Source of the DNA: Ruminococcaceae bacterium UBA2857
GTDB taxonomy: Bacteria; Bacillota; Clostridia; Oscillospirales; Acutalibacteraceae
Assembly (NCBI GenBank): GCA_002350705.1
Contig: DEFH01000020.1
Location: 1 to 19,021, forward strand
DNA: 19,021 bases
Direction of reading: 5' to 3'
The notes below the pieces were generated by a model. That model was not told the origin of the DNA and did no database searches. It saw only the letters and a list, made by a program, of their open reading frames with translations. Shown piece by piece: positions 7,318-14,195 of this stretch. The first letter of the stretch is position 1, and each line of letters begins with the position of its first letter. Both the position numbers and the translations under genes were made by a program.

Positions 7318-8055
7318 ATGCAAATCAAGGATTTTGCCAAATTGACAGGTGTCACTGTGAGAACCCTGCATTATTACGATCAGATAGGCTTATTGAAACC
7401 TTCGTCTGTCGATATGAATAACGGTTACAGATTGTATGATGAGCAATCGCTGGAGCGTATGCAGGAAATCCTGTTTTACAGAGAACTGGATTTTTCTCTC
7501 AAAAGCATTTCCGAAATACTTTCATCACCTGACTACAACAAGCAGGAGGTAATCAGGGAACAGAAATATCTTCTGACGCTGAAAAAACAGCGGCTTGAAA
7601 AAATCATTTCTTCCCTTGAAGTCCTCGAACAGAAAGGAGTAATTTCAATGAAAAACGTATTCGACAACACATCATTTGCAAAAGCCGCATACGACTTTCA
7701 GGAGGAAGTGAAAAACCGTTGGGGCAATGCTTCTGCCTACAGTGAATATCAGTCTAAAACGAAGGACTATTCCAAAAATCAATGGGACGATATTTACGGT
7801 GAATTTGACGGTATTTTCGGAGAATTTGCAGACTGTATGAACAATGGGTTGCAGCCGTCCGATAATGCCGTTCGGAATCTTGTCGGCAAATTACAGGCAT
7901 ATATCACATCCCGTTTTTACCAATGTACCGATGAAATTCTTTCGGGCTTGGGACAAATGTATGTGTGTGATGAGCGATTCAAGGCAAACATTGATAAGCA
8001 CGGCAAAGGTACTGCCGAATTTGTTTCAAGTGCTATCAGGATTTATTGTTTGTGA
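7318..8055 (+). CDS. MerR-family regulator with TipAS-type effector domain
   Basis: A 245-aa transcription activator. Residues 1-70 are a classic MerR winged-helix domain (FAKLTGVTVRTLHYYDQIGLLKPS), residues about 75-105 are the dimerising coiled coil, and about 120-240 match the TipAS antibiotic-recognition domain (YSEYQSKTKDYSKNQWDDI and the terminal YVCDERFKANIDKHGKGTAEF). In TipA-type proteins this domain binds thiopeptides or other bulky drugs and switches on the promoter. I chose the ATG at 7318, about 9 nt after GAGG. A TTG at 7312 and a GTG at 7303 are in frame but poorly spaced. Its promoter has a 19-bp MerR-type spacer. Its last 20 bp overlap the end of mnmA on the other strand. No drug pump lies next to it, so its targets are unknown apart from itself. 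Confidence 0.88.
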   Translation: MQIKDFAKLTGVTVRTLHYYDQIGLLKPSSVDMNNGYRLYDEQSLERMQEILFYRELDFSLKSISEILSSPDYNKQEVIREQKYLLTLKKQRLEKIISSLEVLEQKGVISMKNVFDNTSFAKAAYDFQEEVKNRWGNASAYSEYQSKTKDYSKNQWDDIYGEFDGIFGEFADCMNNGLQPSDNAVRNLVGKLQAYITSRFYQCTDEILSGLGQMYVCDERFKANIDKHGKGTAEFVSSAIRIYCL

Positions 8056-9118
8056 TCGTACCGCCGCCCAGTAAAATATCTCCGTCATAAAAGACGACAG
8101 CCTGACCTGATGTGACAGCTCTTTGGGGCTTGTCGAATATCAGCTTTACACCACCGTTTTCAAGCGGATAAAGTGTAGCAGGCTGTTCTTTTTGATTGTA
8201 GCGAACTTTTGCTTTAATCTGCAAAGGTTCTTTCGGACACGCCGACGAAATCCAGTTGACATCTTTTGCATATACCGTATCTGTAAATAAATCGTCATTG
8301 GAACCGAGTACCACCGTATTGTCACCCACGTTTTTTGCGATAACATAGGCAGGCACTCCCAATGCAATGCCCAGACCTTTTCTCTGACCTATCGTATAAC
8401 GGATGATACCGTTATGCGTTCCCAAGACTTTTCCGTCTTTGTCAACGAAATTTCCTGTTGCAAAAGTTTTCCCTGTATAATTCTCAATAAATTTTGCATA
8501 GTCTCCGTCAGGAACAAAACATATATCCTGACTGTCGGGCTTTGACGCATTGATTAAATCTTTTTCAAGAGCAATCGCCCTTGTCTGAGCCTTTGTCAGT
8601 TCTCCTATCGGAAACAGGGTTTTGGAAAGCTGTTCCTGTGTCATGCCGTATAATACATAACTCTGGTCTTTGGATTCGTCCAGACCTTTTTTTAACAGAT
8701 ATTTTCCCGACTTTTCATCAAATTCCCGTCTGACATAATGCCCTGTTGCAATATAATCCATTCCCAGAAGCTCCGCTCTTTTTAGCAGGGCATCAAATTT
8801 AATAAACCTGTTGCAGTCAATGCACGGATTAGGTGTATCTCCGTTGATATAGGTATTGTTGAATCTGTCAATGACACACTCTTTGAATCTGTCCCCGAAA
8901 TTATAAACATAATGTTCAAAGCCCAATTTATACGCAACAGAACGGGCATCTTCCACATCATCAAGCGAACAGCAGGTTTTTTGTCTGTCAAGCTGTATAT
9001 CATCATTGGTAAACAGTTTCATTGTTGCCCCTGTCACATCATATTCTTCCATTAAAACGGCCGCCGCAACAGAACTGTCGACGCCGCCGCTCATGGCAAC
9101 CAGTACTTTCTTTTTCAT
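8036..9118 (-). CDS. mnmA: tRNA-specific 2-thiouridylase MnmA
   Basis: Puts sulfur on C2 of the wobble uridine 34 in tRNA-Lys, tRNA-Glu and tRNA-Gln, using ATP and persulfide sulfur from a cysteine desulfurase. At 360 aa it has the family length. The PP-loop SGGVDS is at residues 10-15, the nucleophile/catalytic cysteine pair is C102 (in NPCIDCNRF) and C200 (in SQDICFV), and the C-terminal beta-barrel follows. I chose the ATG at 9118 because GGAG sits 8 nt upstream. The in-frame ATG at 9136 has no such site. It is the third gene after trmL and the CBS gene. The substrates Glu- and Gln-tRNA are also those of gltX and glnS in this window, though the operons are separate. Its 3' end overlaps the MerR gene, and no terminator is visible. 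Confidence 0.96.
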   Translation of the reverse strand: MKKKVLVAMSGGVDSSVAAAVLMEEYDVTGATMKLFTNDDIQLDRQKTCCSLDDVEDARSVAYKLGFEHYVYNFGDRFKECVIDRFNNTYINGDTPNPCIDCNRFIKFDALLKRAELLGMDYIATGHYVRREFDEKSGKYLLKKGLDESKDQSYVLYGMTQEQLSKTLFPIGELTKAQTRAIALEKDLINASKPDSQDICFVPDGDYAKFIENYTGKTFATGNFVDKDGKVLGTHNGIIRYTIGQRKGLGIALGVPAYVIAKNVGDNTVVLGSNDDLFTDTVYAKDVNWISSACPKEPLQIKAKVRYNQKEQPATLYPLENGGVKLIFDKPQRAVTSGQAVVFYDGDILLGGGTITNNKS

Positions 9119-9133
9119 TGTGATTTCTCCAAA

Positions 9134-9164
9134 CAATTATGAATTATGCATTATGCATTGATTA
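9134..9164 (-). repeat. Short AT-rich interspersed repeat, copy 1
   Basis: On the minus strand this reads TAATCAATGCATAATGCAT followed by AATTCATAATTG. It begins in the last codons of the CBS gene, supplies its TAA stop, and fills the gap to mnmA. Related copies with the shared core CAATGCAT...ATAATT lie at 16332-16357 and 18874-18888, all in the same orientation and all at a stop codon. Confidence 0.55.
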
Positions 9165-9840
9165 CGTCCCAGGGCGTCAGCAAACCGACGATTCTGCCGT
9201 TGGGGGTGCCGTTGTCCGTCAGAAAAACGACGGCTAATTTTTTGCTTCGGAAAGGTTTTTTTTCAAACTCCGCTCTGACATCAAACAGACTGACATCCTT
9301 GTGCATGAATTTGAAACGCTCGTTTTCATGCTGATCGGGCGAGAGAAATTCTTCAAAGTCTCCTATTGTCAAATTTTCAGTAATACCGTATTTCAGAGCA
9401 TAGCTGAACACCGTACTGATACTGAATACCCCTACAAATTCTCCCTCTGATACAACAGGAACATGAGAAAATCCCATTCTCTGCATTTTTTTCATGACAG
9501 TCAGTGCTTTTTGTGTGGGAGATGTTTTCAGAACATTTTCGTACAGGGTACAAAATCCTATGGCAAGAGGCGGTCTTTCCACAAACTGTATCACTTCATC
9601 CAGAAATCTGATGATACTTTCTGACGGTTCTACAATCGGTTCTCCGTCAATATCGGAATGATGAGAAAGAAAATTGCGGATTTCTCTGCACAGATCAAGT
9701 TTTTCTCTGTAATTTTTGCTTTCTTTGTCATTGATGAATTTCACAACAGGACTTCCGAAAGCTTTTTCATCCAAACCGTATTTTAGGCTGAGGGCTTCTT
9801 CAAGACTTTTGTATTTGTCGAGAAAATCATCACTTCTCAA
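9151..9840 (-). CDS. CBS-domain protein with N-terminal HEPN-like region
   Basis: A 229-aa cytoplasmic protein. Residues about 94-229 form a CBS pair (TSPTQKALTVMKKMQRMGFSHVPVV, then EFVGVFSISTVFSYAL, and a second copy ending RIVGLLTPWDVINA). Such pairs bind adenosyl nucleotides and act as sensors. The helical N-terminal ~90 residues contain R55-NFLS-H60, an exact Rx4H motif with Asn after Arg, in the setting LCREIRNFLSHH. That is the hallmark of HEPN domains, many of which are RNases. The start is a TTG overlapping the trmL stop by 4 bp (TTGA). No later in-frame start keeps the N-terminal helix. The placement between trmL and mnmA suggests a link with tRNA, but this is inference. The CBS call is firm, and the HEPN call rests on one motif and predicted helices. 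Confidence 0.82.
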   Translation of the reverse strand: MRSDDFLDKYKSLEEALSLKYGLDEKAFGSPVVKFINDKESKNYREKLDLCREIRNFLSHHSDIDGEPIVEPSESIIRFLDEVIQFVERPPLAIGFCTLYENVLKTSPTQKALTVMKKMQRMGFSHVPVVSEGEFVGVFSISTVFSYALKYGITENLTIGDFEEFLSPDQHENERFKFMHKDVSLFDVRAEFEKKPFRSKKLAVVFLTDNGTPNGRIVGLLTPWDVINA

Positions 9841-10352
9841 GATTCATTCACCGCTTTCCAATCATATTCTTTAAGTCTGCCGTCATTCACAAGTTCGGGA
9901 AAATCCCATTGTCTTAACACTTCATACGCTGCCACCGCTGCCGCACTCGACAGATTCAGACATCTTGCTCCGTCTATCATAGGGATTCTGACAGTTGTAT
10001 CGGGATTGTGAAAAAGCAGGTCTTCGGGCAGGCCTTTTGTTTCCTTGCCGAATACAATATAACATTTGTCCGGATAGGCAATGTCCGTATATTTTTGAGG
10101 TGCTTTCTTGGAAAAATAGTAATATGTACCGCCTTTTGTTTTTTCAAAGAAGTCTTCTAAATTTTCATAGTAGGTCAGATCAAGATAGTTCCAGTAATCC
10201 AGTCCCGAACGTTTGAGGTGCTTGTCTGTGGGAGTGAATCCCATCGGTTTGACAATATGCAGTCTTGCCCCCGTTACCGCACAGGTGCGGGCAATGTTTC
10301 CCGTATTCTGCGGAATCTCAGGCTCTACCAGTACAATATTCAATTCAGACAT
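9837..10352 (-). CDS. trmL: tRNA (cytidine(34)-2'-O)-methyltransferase TrmL
   Basis: SPOUT-class, SAM-dependent enzyme that 2'-O-methylates the wobble base (C34 or cmnm5U34) of tRNA-Leu isoacceptors. The 171-aa length is typical of this minimal knotted methyltransferase. Motif 1 is NTGNIARTC at residues 16-24, motif 2 is VFGKETKGLP, and motif 3 is RIPM with RCLNLSSAAAVAAYEVLRQ, which forms the SAM-binding trefoil knot. The ATG at 10352 is downstream of a good promoter at 10389-10416. The gene overlaps the CBS gene by 4 bp and so starts a three-gene operon ending in mnmA, putting two wobble-base modification enzymes together. Confidence 0.94.
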   Translation of the reverse strand: MSELNIVLVEPEIPQNTGNIARTCAVTGARLHIVKPMGFTPTDKHLKRSGLDYWNYLDLTYYENLEDFFEKTKGGTYYYFSKKAPQKYTDIAYPDKCYIVFGKETKGLPEDLLFHNPDTTVRIPMIDGARCLNLSSAAAVAAYEVLRQWDFPELVNDGRLKEYDWKAVNES

Positions 10353-10388
10353 TTTTGTTTCAGCTCCGTATATTGATTTCTGATTTTA

Positions 10389-10416
10389 ATTATATTATTT
10401 TTCCAAAATAAGTCAA
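10389..10416 (-). promoter_or_regulatory. Promoter of trmL-CBS-mnmA operon
   Basis: On the minus strand, TTGACT (10411-10416) and TATAAT (10389-10394) are 16 bp apart, with the trmL ATG 36 bp below the -10. It is back to back with the WYL-gene promoter on the other strand. Confidence 0.75.
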
Positions 10417-10450
10417 GTTATAAAAAAATCGTGTATAATAAATATTCAGT

Positions 10451-10485
10451 GGGACATATGGGTGTCCATGCCGATATGGTAAAAT
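10451..10485 (+). promoter_or_regulatory. WYL-type operator/promoter, copy A (upstream of the WYL gene)
   Basis: GGGACA (10451-10456), 6 bp, TGTCC (10463-10467), then 12 bp to an extended -10 (TGG-TAAAAT, -10 at 10480-10485). The 6-bp centre of the inverted repeat (TATGGG) occupies the position of a -35 box and does not resemble one. The same layout occurs at 14106-14140 and 14801-14835. The WYL gene starts 26 bp downstream, so the WYL protein is the likely binder and probably controls itself. Confidence 0.75.
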
Positions 10486-10511
10486 AAGAATGTAATAAGG
10501 AGACGACAGTG

Positions 10512-11498
10512 ATGAAGAAAAAAAATGACGGAAGAAATTACAGAATACTGGGCATATTTTATCGCATACTCAGAGGTTCGCACTTTAACAAAAGAAATAT
10601 GGCAGATGTATATGGTGTTGATTCCAAAACGGTTGGGAGAGACATAGCGTGTATCAATGGTTTTTTAGCGAATCCGGAAAATCCGATACCAATACAAAAT
10701 GCCAAAGTTGAGTTTTCCCGAAAAGAAAACAGCTATGTTTTGAAAAATGGCGTATTTCTTGAAAATGCGGAAGTTTTTGCGATTATGAAAGTGCTTTTGG
10801 GTGTCAGATGTTTTAATGAGAAAGACATGAAAAGAATCATTCAAAAGTTCAAAACTTTTACATCGGCAAAGGATACGCAGCTTCTCCAGATCATTCTTGA
10901 CAAAGAAATGTATCATTACAAAGGATTACAGGTACATTCGGACTGTGACAGCGTGATTAATAATCTTTGGAAGCTGACAAGCTGTATTGAGGAACAAAAG
11001 TATATCAGCATTACTTATCTGAAAATGGACAGAAGTGAAGTCATCAAAAAAGTCAGACCGTCTTCTTTGATGTTCAGTGAGTATTATTTTTATCTGATTG
11101 CCTATGACATGGACGACAGCGAAAAAGCAAAATATTTCCGTGTAGACAGAATCCGCTATATCCGTGAACATCGTGAGCATTTTCGATTTGACCAAAAGTA
11201 TGACTTCAATGAGGGCACACTCCGTCAGAAAAATCAGTATATGTTTCCCGGAAAAAACATCAAGGTGACATTTGAATTCACGGGACCGTCTGTGCAGGCG
11301 GTGCTTGACAGGCTTCCTTTGGCGAAAGTAATCGAACAGAGGGGAAATGTCAGCGTGATTGCGGCGGAAGTCCAGGATGGGAGGGGGTTAATGATCTATC
11401 TGCTGAGTCAGGGTTCATGGGTGAAAGTGCTTTCTCCGCAGTCGCTGATCGAGGACATGAAAAAAGAAATTGATGCGATGCGTCAGCAATATGATTAA
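10512..11498 (+). CDS. HTH-WYL-WCX transcriptional regulator
   Basis: A 328-aa cytoplasmic regulator. Residues 8-55 form a winged helix-turn-helix of DeoR/HTH_11 type (NMADVYGVDSKTVGRDIACI). Residues about 145-215 are a WYL domain (YISITYL, then SEYYFYLIAYD in place of the WYL signature, and FRVDRIR with the conserved arginines thought to contact a nucleic-acid or nucleotide ligand). Residues about 230-328 are the WCX extension used for dimerisation. The ATG at 10512 is 9 nt after AAGGAG. A GTG one codon earlier is possible. WYL proteins of this build (for example BrxR and CapW) bind inverted repeats and control phage-defence or stress genes. The inverted repeat in its own promoter and two more copies around 14.1 and 14.8 kb suggest a local regulon. 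It ends tail to tail with the XRE gene. Confidence 0.88.
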   Translation: MKKKNDGRNYRILGIFYRILRGSHFNKRNMADVYGVDSKTVGRDIACINGFLANPENPIPIQNAKVEFSRKENSYVLKNGVFLENAEVFAIMKVLLGVRCFNEKDMKRIIQKFKTFTSAKDTQLLQIILDKEMYHYKGLQVHSDCDSVINNLWKLTSCIEEQKYISITYLKMDRSEVIKKVRPSSLMFSEYYFYLIAYDMDDSEKAKYFRVDRIRYIREHREHFRFDQKYDFNEGTLRQKNQYMFPGKNIKVTFEFTGPSVQAVLDRLPLAKVIEQRGNVSVIAAEVQDGRGLMIYLLSQGSWVKVLSPQSLIEDMKKEIDAMRQQYD

Positions 11499-11833
11499 TG
11501 CTTTTCGCTGTAATCCGAAAGAGCCTTGATGGCAGAAATAATATTTTGCCGTTTTTGTTCGTTCATGTTTTCGAGAATCTGATTCAGGCTTGCCAAAGAG
11601 GAGCCGTCATTTCCTGCGGAATCAAAAATCAGGTAGTCCAGACTGACATCAAGAGCCTGTGCAATTCTGAAAACGGTATCCAAAGAGGGAATACGTGTGC
11701 CACGTTCAATATGTCCGATATGAGCCGCAGACAGCGAACACATTTCGGCAAGCTGTTCCTGAGTCAATTTCTTATTCTGACGGGTACTGCGGATTCTTTT
11801 TCCGAGAGCTGTGTAGTCGATATTCATTTCCAT
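11495..11833 (-). CDS. Small XRE-family HTH regulator
   Basis: A 112-aa DNA-binding protein. Residues about 7-66 are a Cro/C1-type helix-turn-helix (ALGKRIRSTRQNKKLTQEQL, then SLSAAHIGHIERGTRIPSLDTVFRIAQALDVSLDYLI), followed by a short helical tail suited to dimerisation. The ATG at 11833 has GAGGG 7 nt upstream. An in-frame ATG at 11884 lies inside the promoter and is rejected. Its stop overlaps the WYL stop by 3-4 bp on the opposite strand. It is divergent from the 109-aa/563-aa operon with 149 bp between starts, the usual place for a dedicated repressor of that operon. A palindrome over its own start point suggests autorepression. Confidence 0.9.
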   Translation of the reverse strand: MEMNIDYTALGKRIRSTRQNKKLTQEQLAEMCSLSAAHIGHIERGTRIPSLDTVFRIAQALDVSLDYLIFDSAGNDGSSLASLNQILENMNEQKRQNIISAIKALSDYSEKH

Positions 11834-11859
11834 TGTTAGTCCCTCATTTTCGGATAAAA

Positions 11860-11873
11860 ATACAATTATGTAT
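11860..11873. promoter_or_regulatory. Candidate XRE operator palindrome
   Basis: ATACA-ATTA-TGTAT is a perfect 5-bp inverted repeat with a 4-bp spacer. It lies just downstream of the XRE gene's -10 (11874-11879), so it covers the expected transcription start. This size and position are typical of operators bound by small Cro/C1-type dimers. Assignment to the XRE protein is inference. Confidence 0.5.
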
Positions 11874-11902
11874 ATTATATCCAAAAAAATCGCAAAACAA
11901 CA
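11874..11902 (-). promoter_or_regulatory. Promoter of the XRE gene
   Basis: On the minus strand, a perfect TATAAT (11874-11879) with a weak TGTTGT (11897-11902) 17 bp upstream. The start point falls within the ATACA/TGTAT palindrome. The weak -35 fits a regulated low-level promoter. Confidence 0.55.
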
Positions 11903-11922
11903 TAAATTATTAGCATTTAATC

Positions 11923-11951
11923 TTGACTATAAGCATTATTTGTATTATAAT
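11923..11951 (+). promoter_or_regulatory. Promoter of the 109-aa/563-aa operon
   Basis: TTGACT (11923-11928) and TATAAT (11946-11951) with a 17-bp spacer, 31 bp upstream of the ATG at 11983. GCATT elements appear on both sides of the -35 (near 11913 and 11933) and could be half-sites for the divergent XRE protein, though the match is short. Confidence 0.75.
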
Positions 11952-11982
11952 AAACATAAATTGGTAATCGGAGTGTAAAAAT

Positions 11983-12312
11983 ATGGAACAAATTATGAGA
12001 AGATTAAATTGTATTTTAGAAGACACAACAAAATTATGCTTTCCTATATTTGCAAACAAATATAAAAAACAGGAAATTATAAAAAAAAAGAAAGAAGAAA
12101 TTGATGATGACATAGAATTGATATTGTCACAAAATCATCTTTATCTCAATCAGTTTATGAATCATAGAAAAGAACTTTGGAAAAATGCAGAGACAGATGC
12201 TCATGAGTTTTTTCAGACGCTTCCTGATGATATACAAATCAACTCCTTTTATTTTCAGGAAGTGATGCATAGATATGTTGAGTATATTAAACAATTCATT
12301 TTAAATGTGTAA
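11983..12312 (+). CDS. Unknown 109-aa helical protein, partner of the 563-aa protein
   Basis: I do not recognise this protein. It is predicted to be all-helical, with a lysine-rich stretch (KYKKQEIIKKKKEEIDDDIE) around residues 26-45 and no membrane segment or signal peptide. The ATG has GGAG 9 nt upstream and a near-consensus promoter at 11923-11951. The stop is 12 nt before the next gene, whose ribosome site lies in that gap, so the two are co-transcribed and probably work together. It is noticeably more AT-rich than genes at either end of the window, which suggests recent acquisition. Small helical genes placed before a large putative toxin can be immunity proteins, chaperones or regulators. 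The sequence does not choose between these. Confidence 0.78.
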   Translation: MEQIMRRLNCILEDTTKLCFPIFANKYKKQEIIKKKKEEIDDDIELILSQNHLYLNQFMNHRKELWKNAETDAHEFFQTLPDDIQINSFYFQEVMHRYVEYIKQFILNV

Positions 12313-12324
12313 AGGAGAAGAATT

Positions 12325-14016
12325 ATGGAATATGTGGAGTATTTAAAGCTTAATTCTATTAAAAATGAGTATGAATCAAAACTATTTTTGAGATTTCAAA
12401 AAAAATCAGATAAACAAAAGGCGTATTCAGAGTTTTTATCTATGCAGAGTGAATATAGAACCGAATTAAACGGACTTTTATCTGAAAAAAATCAAGATGC
12501 AATCGAAAATCTATTAAAGGAATATATCAATAAATTAAACAAACTGTGGGATACTATAAATGAACCTACAGAACATAGTCAGGTCTATCAAGGACAATCT
12601 TCAAATAATGGAGCAGTAGCCGGTGGTGTATCTGTTGGAAATTATAGTACAGTTAATAAACTGTATGATGAGGAAAAATTCCATGCAAGACAGGGACATG
12701 GTTTTGCGGCAGAAAGAGCCAATCATTTGTATGACAAGTTGACAGGACATGATGCAAAAATCGTAGGTGATAACAATACAAAGAACGGTGCTGACAGAAT
12801 TGTTGATGGAGTATATATACAGTCAAAATATTGCAGTACAGGTTCAGCTTGTGTAAATGAATGTTTTGATAGTAGTGGCAATTTTAAATATATGAACAAC
12901 GGAAAACCCATGCAGATAGAAGTACCATCTGATAAATATAAAGCTGCTGTTAAGGCTATGGAAGATAAAATACAACAAGGTAAAGTTCCGGGTGTGACAG
13001 ATCCTAAAGAAGCTGAAAATATTGTTCGTAAAGGTCATTTCACTTATGCTCAAGTAAAAAACATAGCAAAAGCCGGAACAATCGAATCGCTTACTTATGA
13101 TTCAGTCAATGGTGTTATTACAGCAACTTCAACATTTGGTGTTACAGCTTTGGTTACCCTCGCTGTCAATCTATGGAATGGTGAAGATTTTAAAACATCA
13201 CTAAAAAGTGCTACATATTCGGGATTGAAAGTAGGCGGAACAGCTTTTGTTACATCTGTCATTGCTAGTCAGTTATCAAAAGCAGGTTTAAATAGTGCAT
13301 TAGTTGGAAGTTCCGAAGCAATTGTAGCTGTTATGGGTCCAAAGGCTTCTGCAATTTTAGTAAATGCTTTTAGGCATGGCAGTAATATATATGGTGCGGC
13401 AGCTATGAAAAGTGCAGCAAAATTGTTAAGAAGCAATATCATTACATCTGGAGTAACGATTGTGGTTTTATCATCTGCTGATATTGTGAATATATTTAGA
13501 GGAAGAATATCCGGAAAACAATTGTTTAAAAATCTTGCAAATACAACAACTACGGTTGCAGGTGGTGCAGGTGGCTGGCTTGGAGGGGCAGCAATAGGCT
13601 CTGCTATATTACCGGGAGTAGGGACAATTATAGGTGGTTTGATAGGCTCAATAGCGGCAGGTGCGGCAGCCGGAAAAGTTACCAATGCAGTATTAGGTAC
13701 TTTTATTGAAGATGATGCCGATGAAATGGTAAGAATTATTGAGGGTGAGTTTCAGGATTTAGCAGTAGACTATTTAATTAACAAACAGGAAGCAGATCAT
13801 ATTATTGATAGATTGAGTGAAGAACTTGATGGTAAAAAATTAAAAGATATGTTTGCAAGCAGTAACCGTAGGAAGTATGCGAGTAACTTACTGATTCCGA
13901 TTATTGAAAGCGAAGTAAAAAAGCGTAAAGTTGTAAAAGCATTAACAAATGAACAAGTGATTGACAGTGTAAAAGAAGTACTGGAAGAAATCTCCGATAA
14001 TATGGAAGCCTCTTAA
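12325..14016 (+). CDS. 563-aa protein: nuclease-like motif plus glycine-zipper membrane region
   Basis: Function not established. Residues 1-80 are helical and charged, like a coiled coil. Residues 118-170 contain E130 (GFAAERAN), D157 (NGADR) and Q166-x-K168 (IQSKYC), a spacing that resembles the E...D...(D/E/Q)xK core of PD-(D/E)XK nucleases, next to a cysteine cluster (C170, C176, C180). Residues about 264-390 hold several hydrophobic helices (FGVTALVTLAV, GTAFVTSVIA, ITSGVTIVVLSSADIV), and 409-451 is a glycine-zipper-like stretch (VAGGAGGWLGGAAIGSAILP, then GVGTIIGGLIGSIAAGAAAG) that could insert in membranes. The C-terminal 100 residues are charged and helical. No signal peptide. AAGGAG lies 8 nt before the ATG. 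The layout fits a toxin or defence effector with catalytic and membrane parts. Relatives in other bacteria are likely, but I cannot name the family. Confidence 0.8.
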   Translation: MEYVEYLKLNSIKNEYESKLFLRFQKKSDKQKAYSEFLSMQSEYRTELNGLLSEKNQDAIENLLKEYINKLNKLWDTINEPTEHSQVYQGQSSNNGAVAGGVSVGNYSTVNKLYDEEKFHARQGHGFAAERANHLYDKLTGHDAKIVGDNNTKNGADRIVDGVYIQSKYCSTGSACVNECFDSSGNFKYMNNGKPMQIEVPSDKYKAAVKAMEDKIQQGKVPGVTDPKEAENIVRKGHFTYAQVKNIAKAGTIESLTYDSVNGVITATSTFGVTALVTLAVNLWNGEDFKTSLKSATYSGLKVGGTAFVTSVIASQLSKAGLNSALVGSSEAIVAVMGPKASAILVNAFRHGSNIYGAAAMKSAAKLLRSNIITSGVTIVVLSSADIVNIFRGRISGKQLFKNLANTTTTVAGGAGGWLGGAAIGSAILPGVGTIIGGLIGSIAAGAAAGKVTNAVLGTFIEDDADEMVRIIEGEFQDLAVDYLINKQEADHIIDRLSEELDGKKLKDMFASSNRRKYASNLLIPIIESEVKKRKVVKALTNEQVIDSVKEVLEEISDNMEAS

Positions 14017-14040
14017 AAATTAAAATTGTGTATTTATATA

Positions 14041-14122
14041 AAAAGTCACAGGAGATATAAAAAATCTTCTGTGACTTCGGCATTTTTTGCAAATAAATAT
14101 TTGATGGGACAAACGGATGTCC
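14041..14122 (+). repeat. 82-bp terminator-plus-promoter repeat, copy 1
   Basis: This 82-bp block (terminator hairpin, an AT-rich stretch ATAAATATTTGAT, then the GGGACA-N6-TGTCC element) matches 14736-14817 at 77 of 82 positions by eye, with no gaps. It separates the 563-aa gene from the zinc-ribbon gene. Confidence 0.9.
14043..14077 (+). terminator. Terminator of the 109-aa/563-aa operon
   Basis: AAGTCACAGGAGAT (14043-14056) pairs with ATCTTCTGTGACTT (14064-14077) through 14 bp including one G-U, with a 7-nt A-rich loop. It is followed by CGGCATTTTTTGC, giving a U-run after a 4-nt gap. It lies 26 bp past the stop codon. Confidence 0.88.
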
Positions 14123-14140
14123 ACCTCGATGTGGTATGAT
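14106..14140 (+). promoter_or_regulatory. WYL-type operator/promoter, copy B (zinc-ribbon gene)
   Basis: GGGACA (14106-14111), 6 bp, TGTCC (14118-14122), 12 bp, then extended -10 TGG-TATGAT (-10 at 14135-14140). Spacing is identical to copies A and C. The -35 position is taken by AACGGA in the centre of the inverted repeat, so activity probably depends on the bound regulator or on the extended -10 alone. The zinc-ribbon ATG is 55 bp downstream. Confidence 0.75.
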
Positions 14141-14195
14141 AAAGACATAGCAAACAGCTGTGTGCAATTATATTATTAATCAGGAGGAATCTTTT

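Noticed and set aside
13269..13685. Minus-strand proline/alanine-rich frame opposite the 563-aa gene.
   Set aside because: The Pro/Ala richness is the mirror of the glycine-zipper codons on the plus strand; not a real gene.
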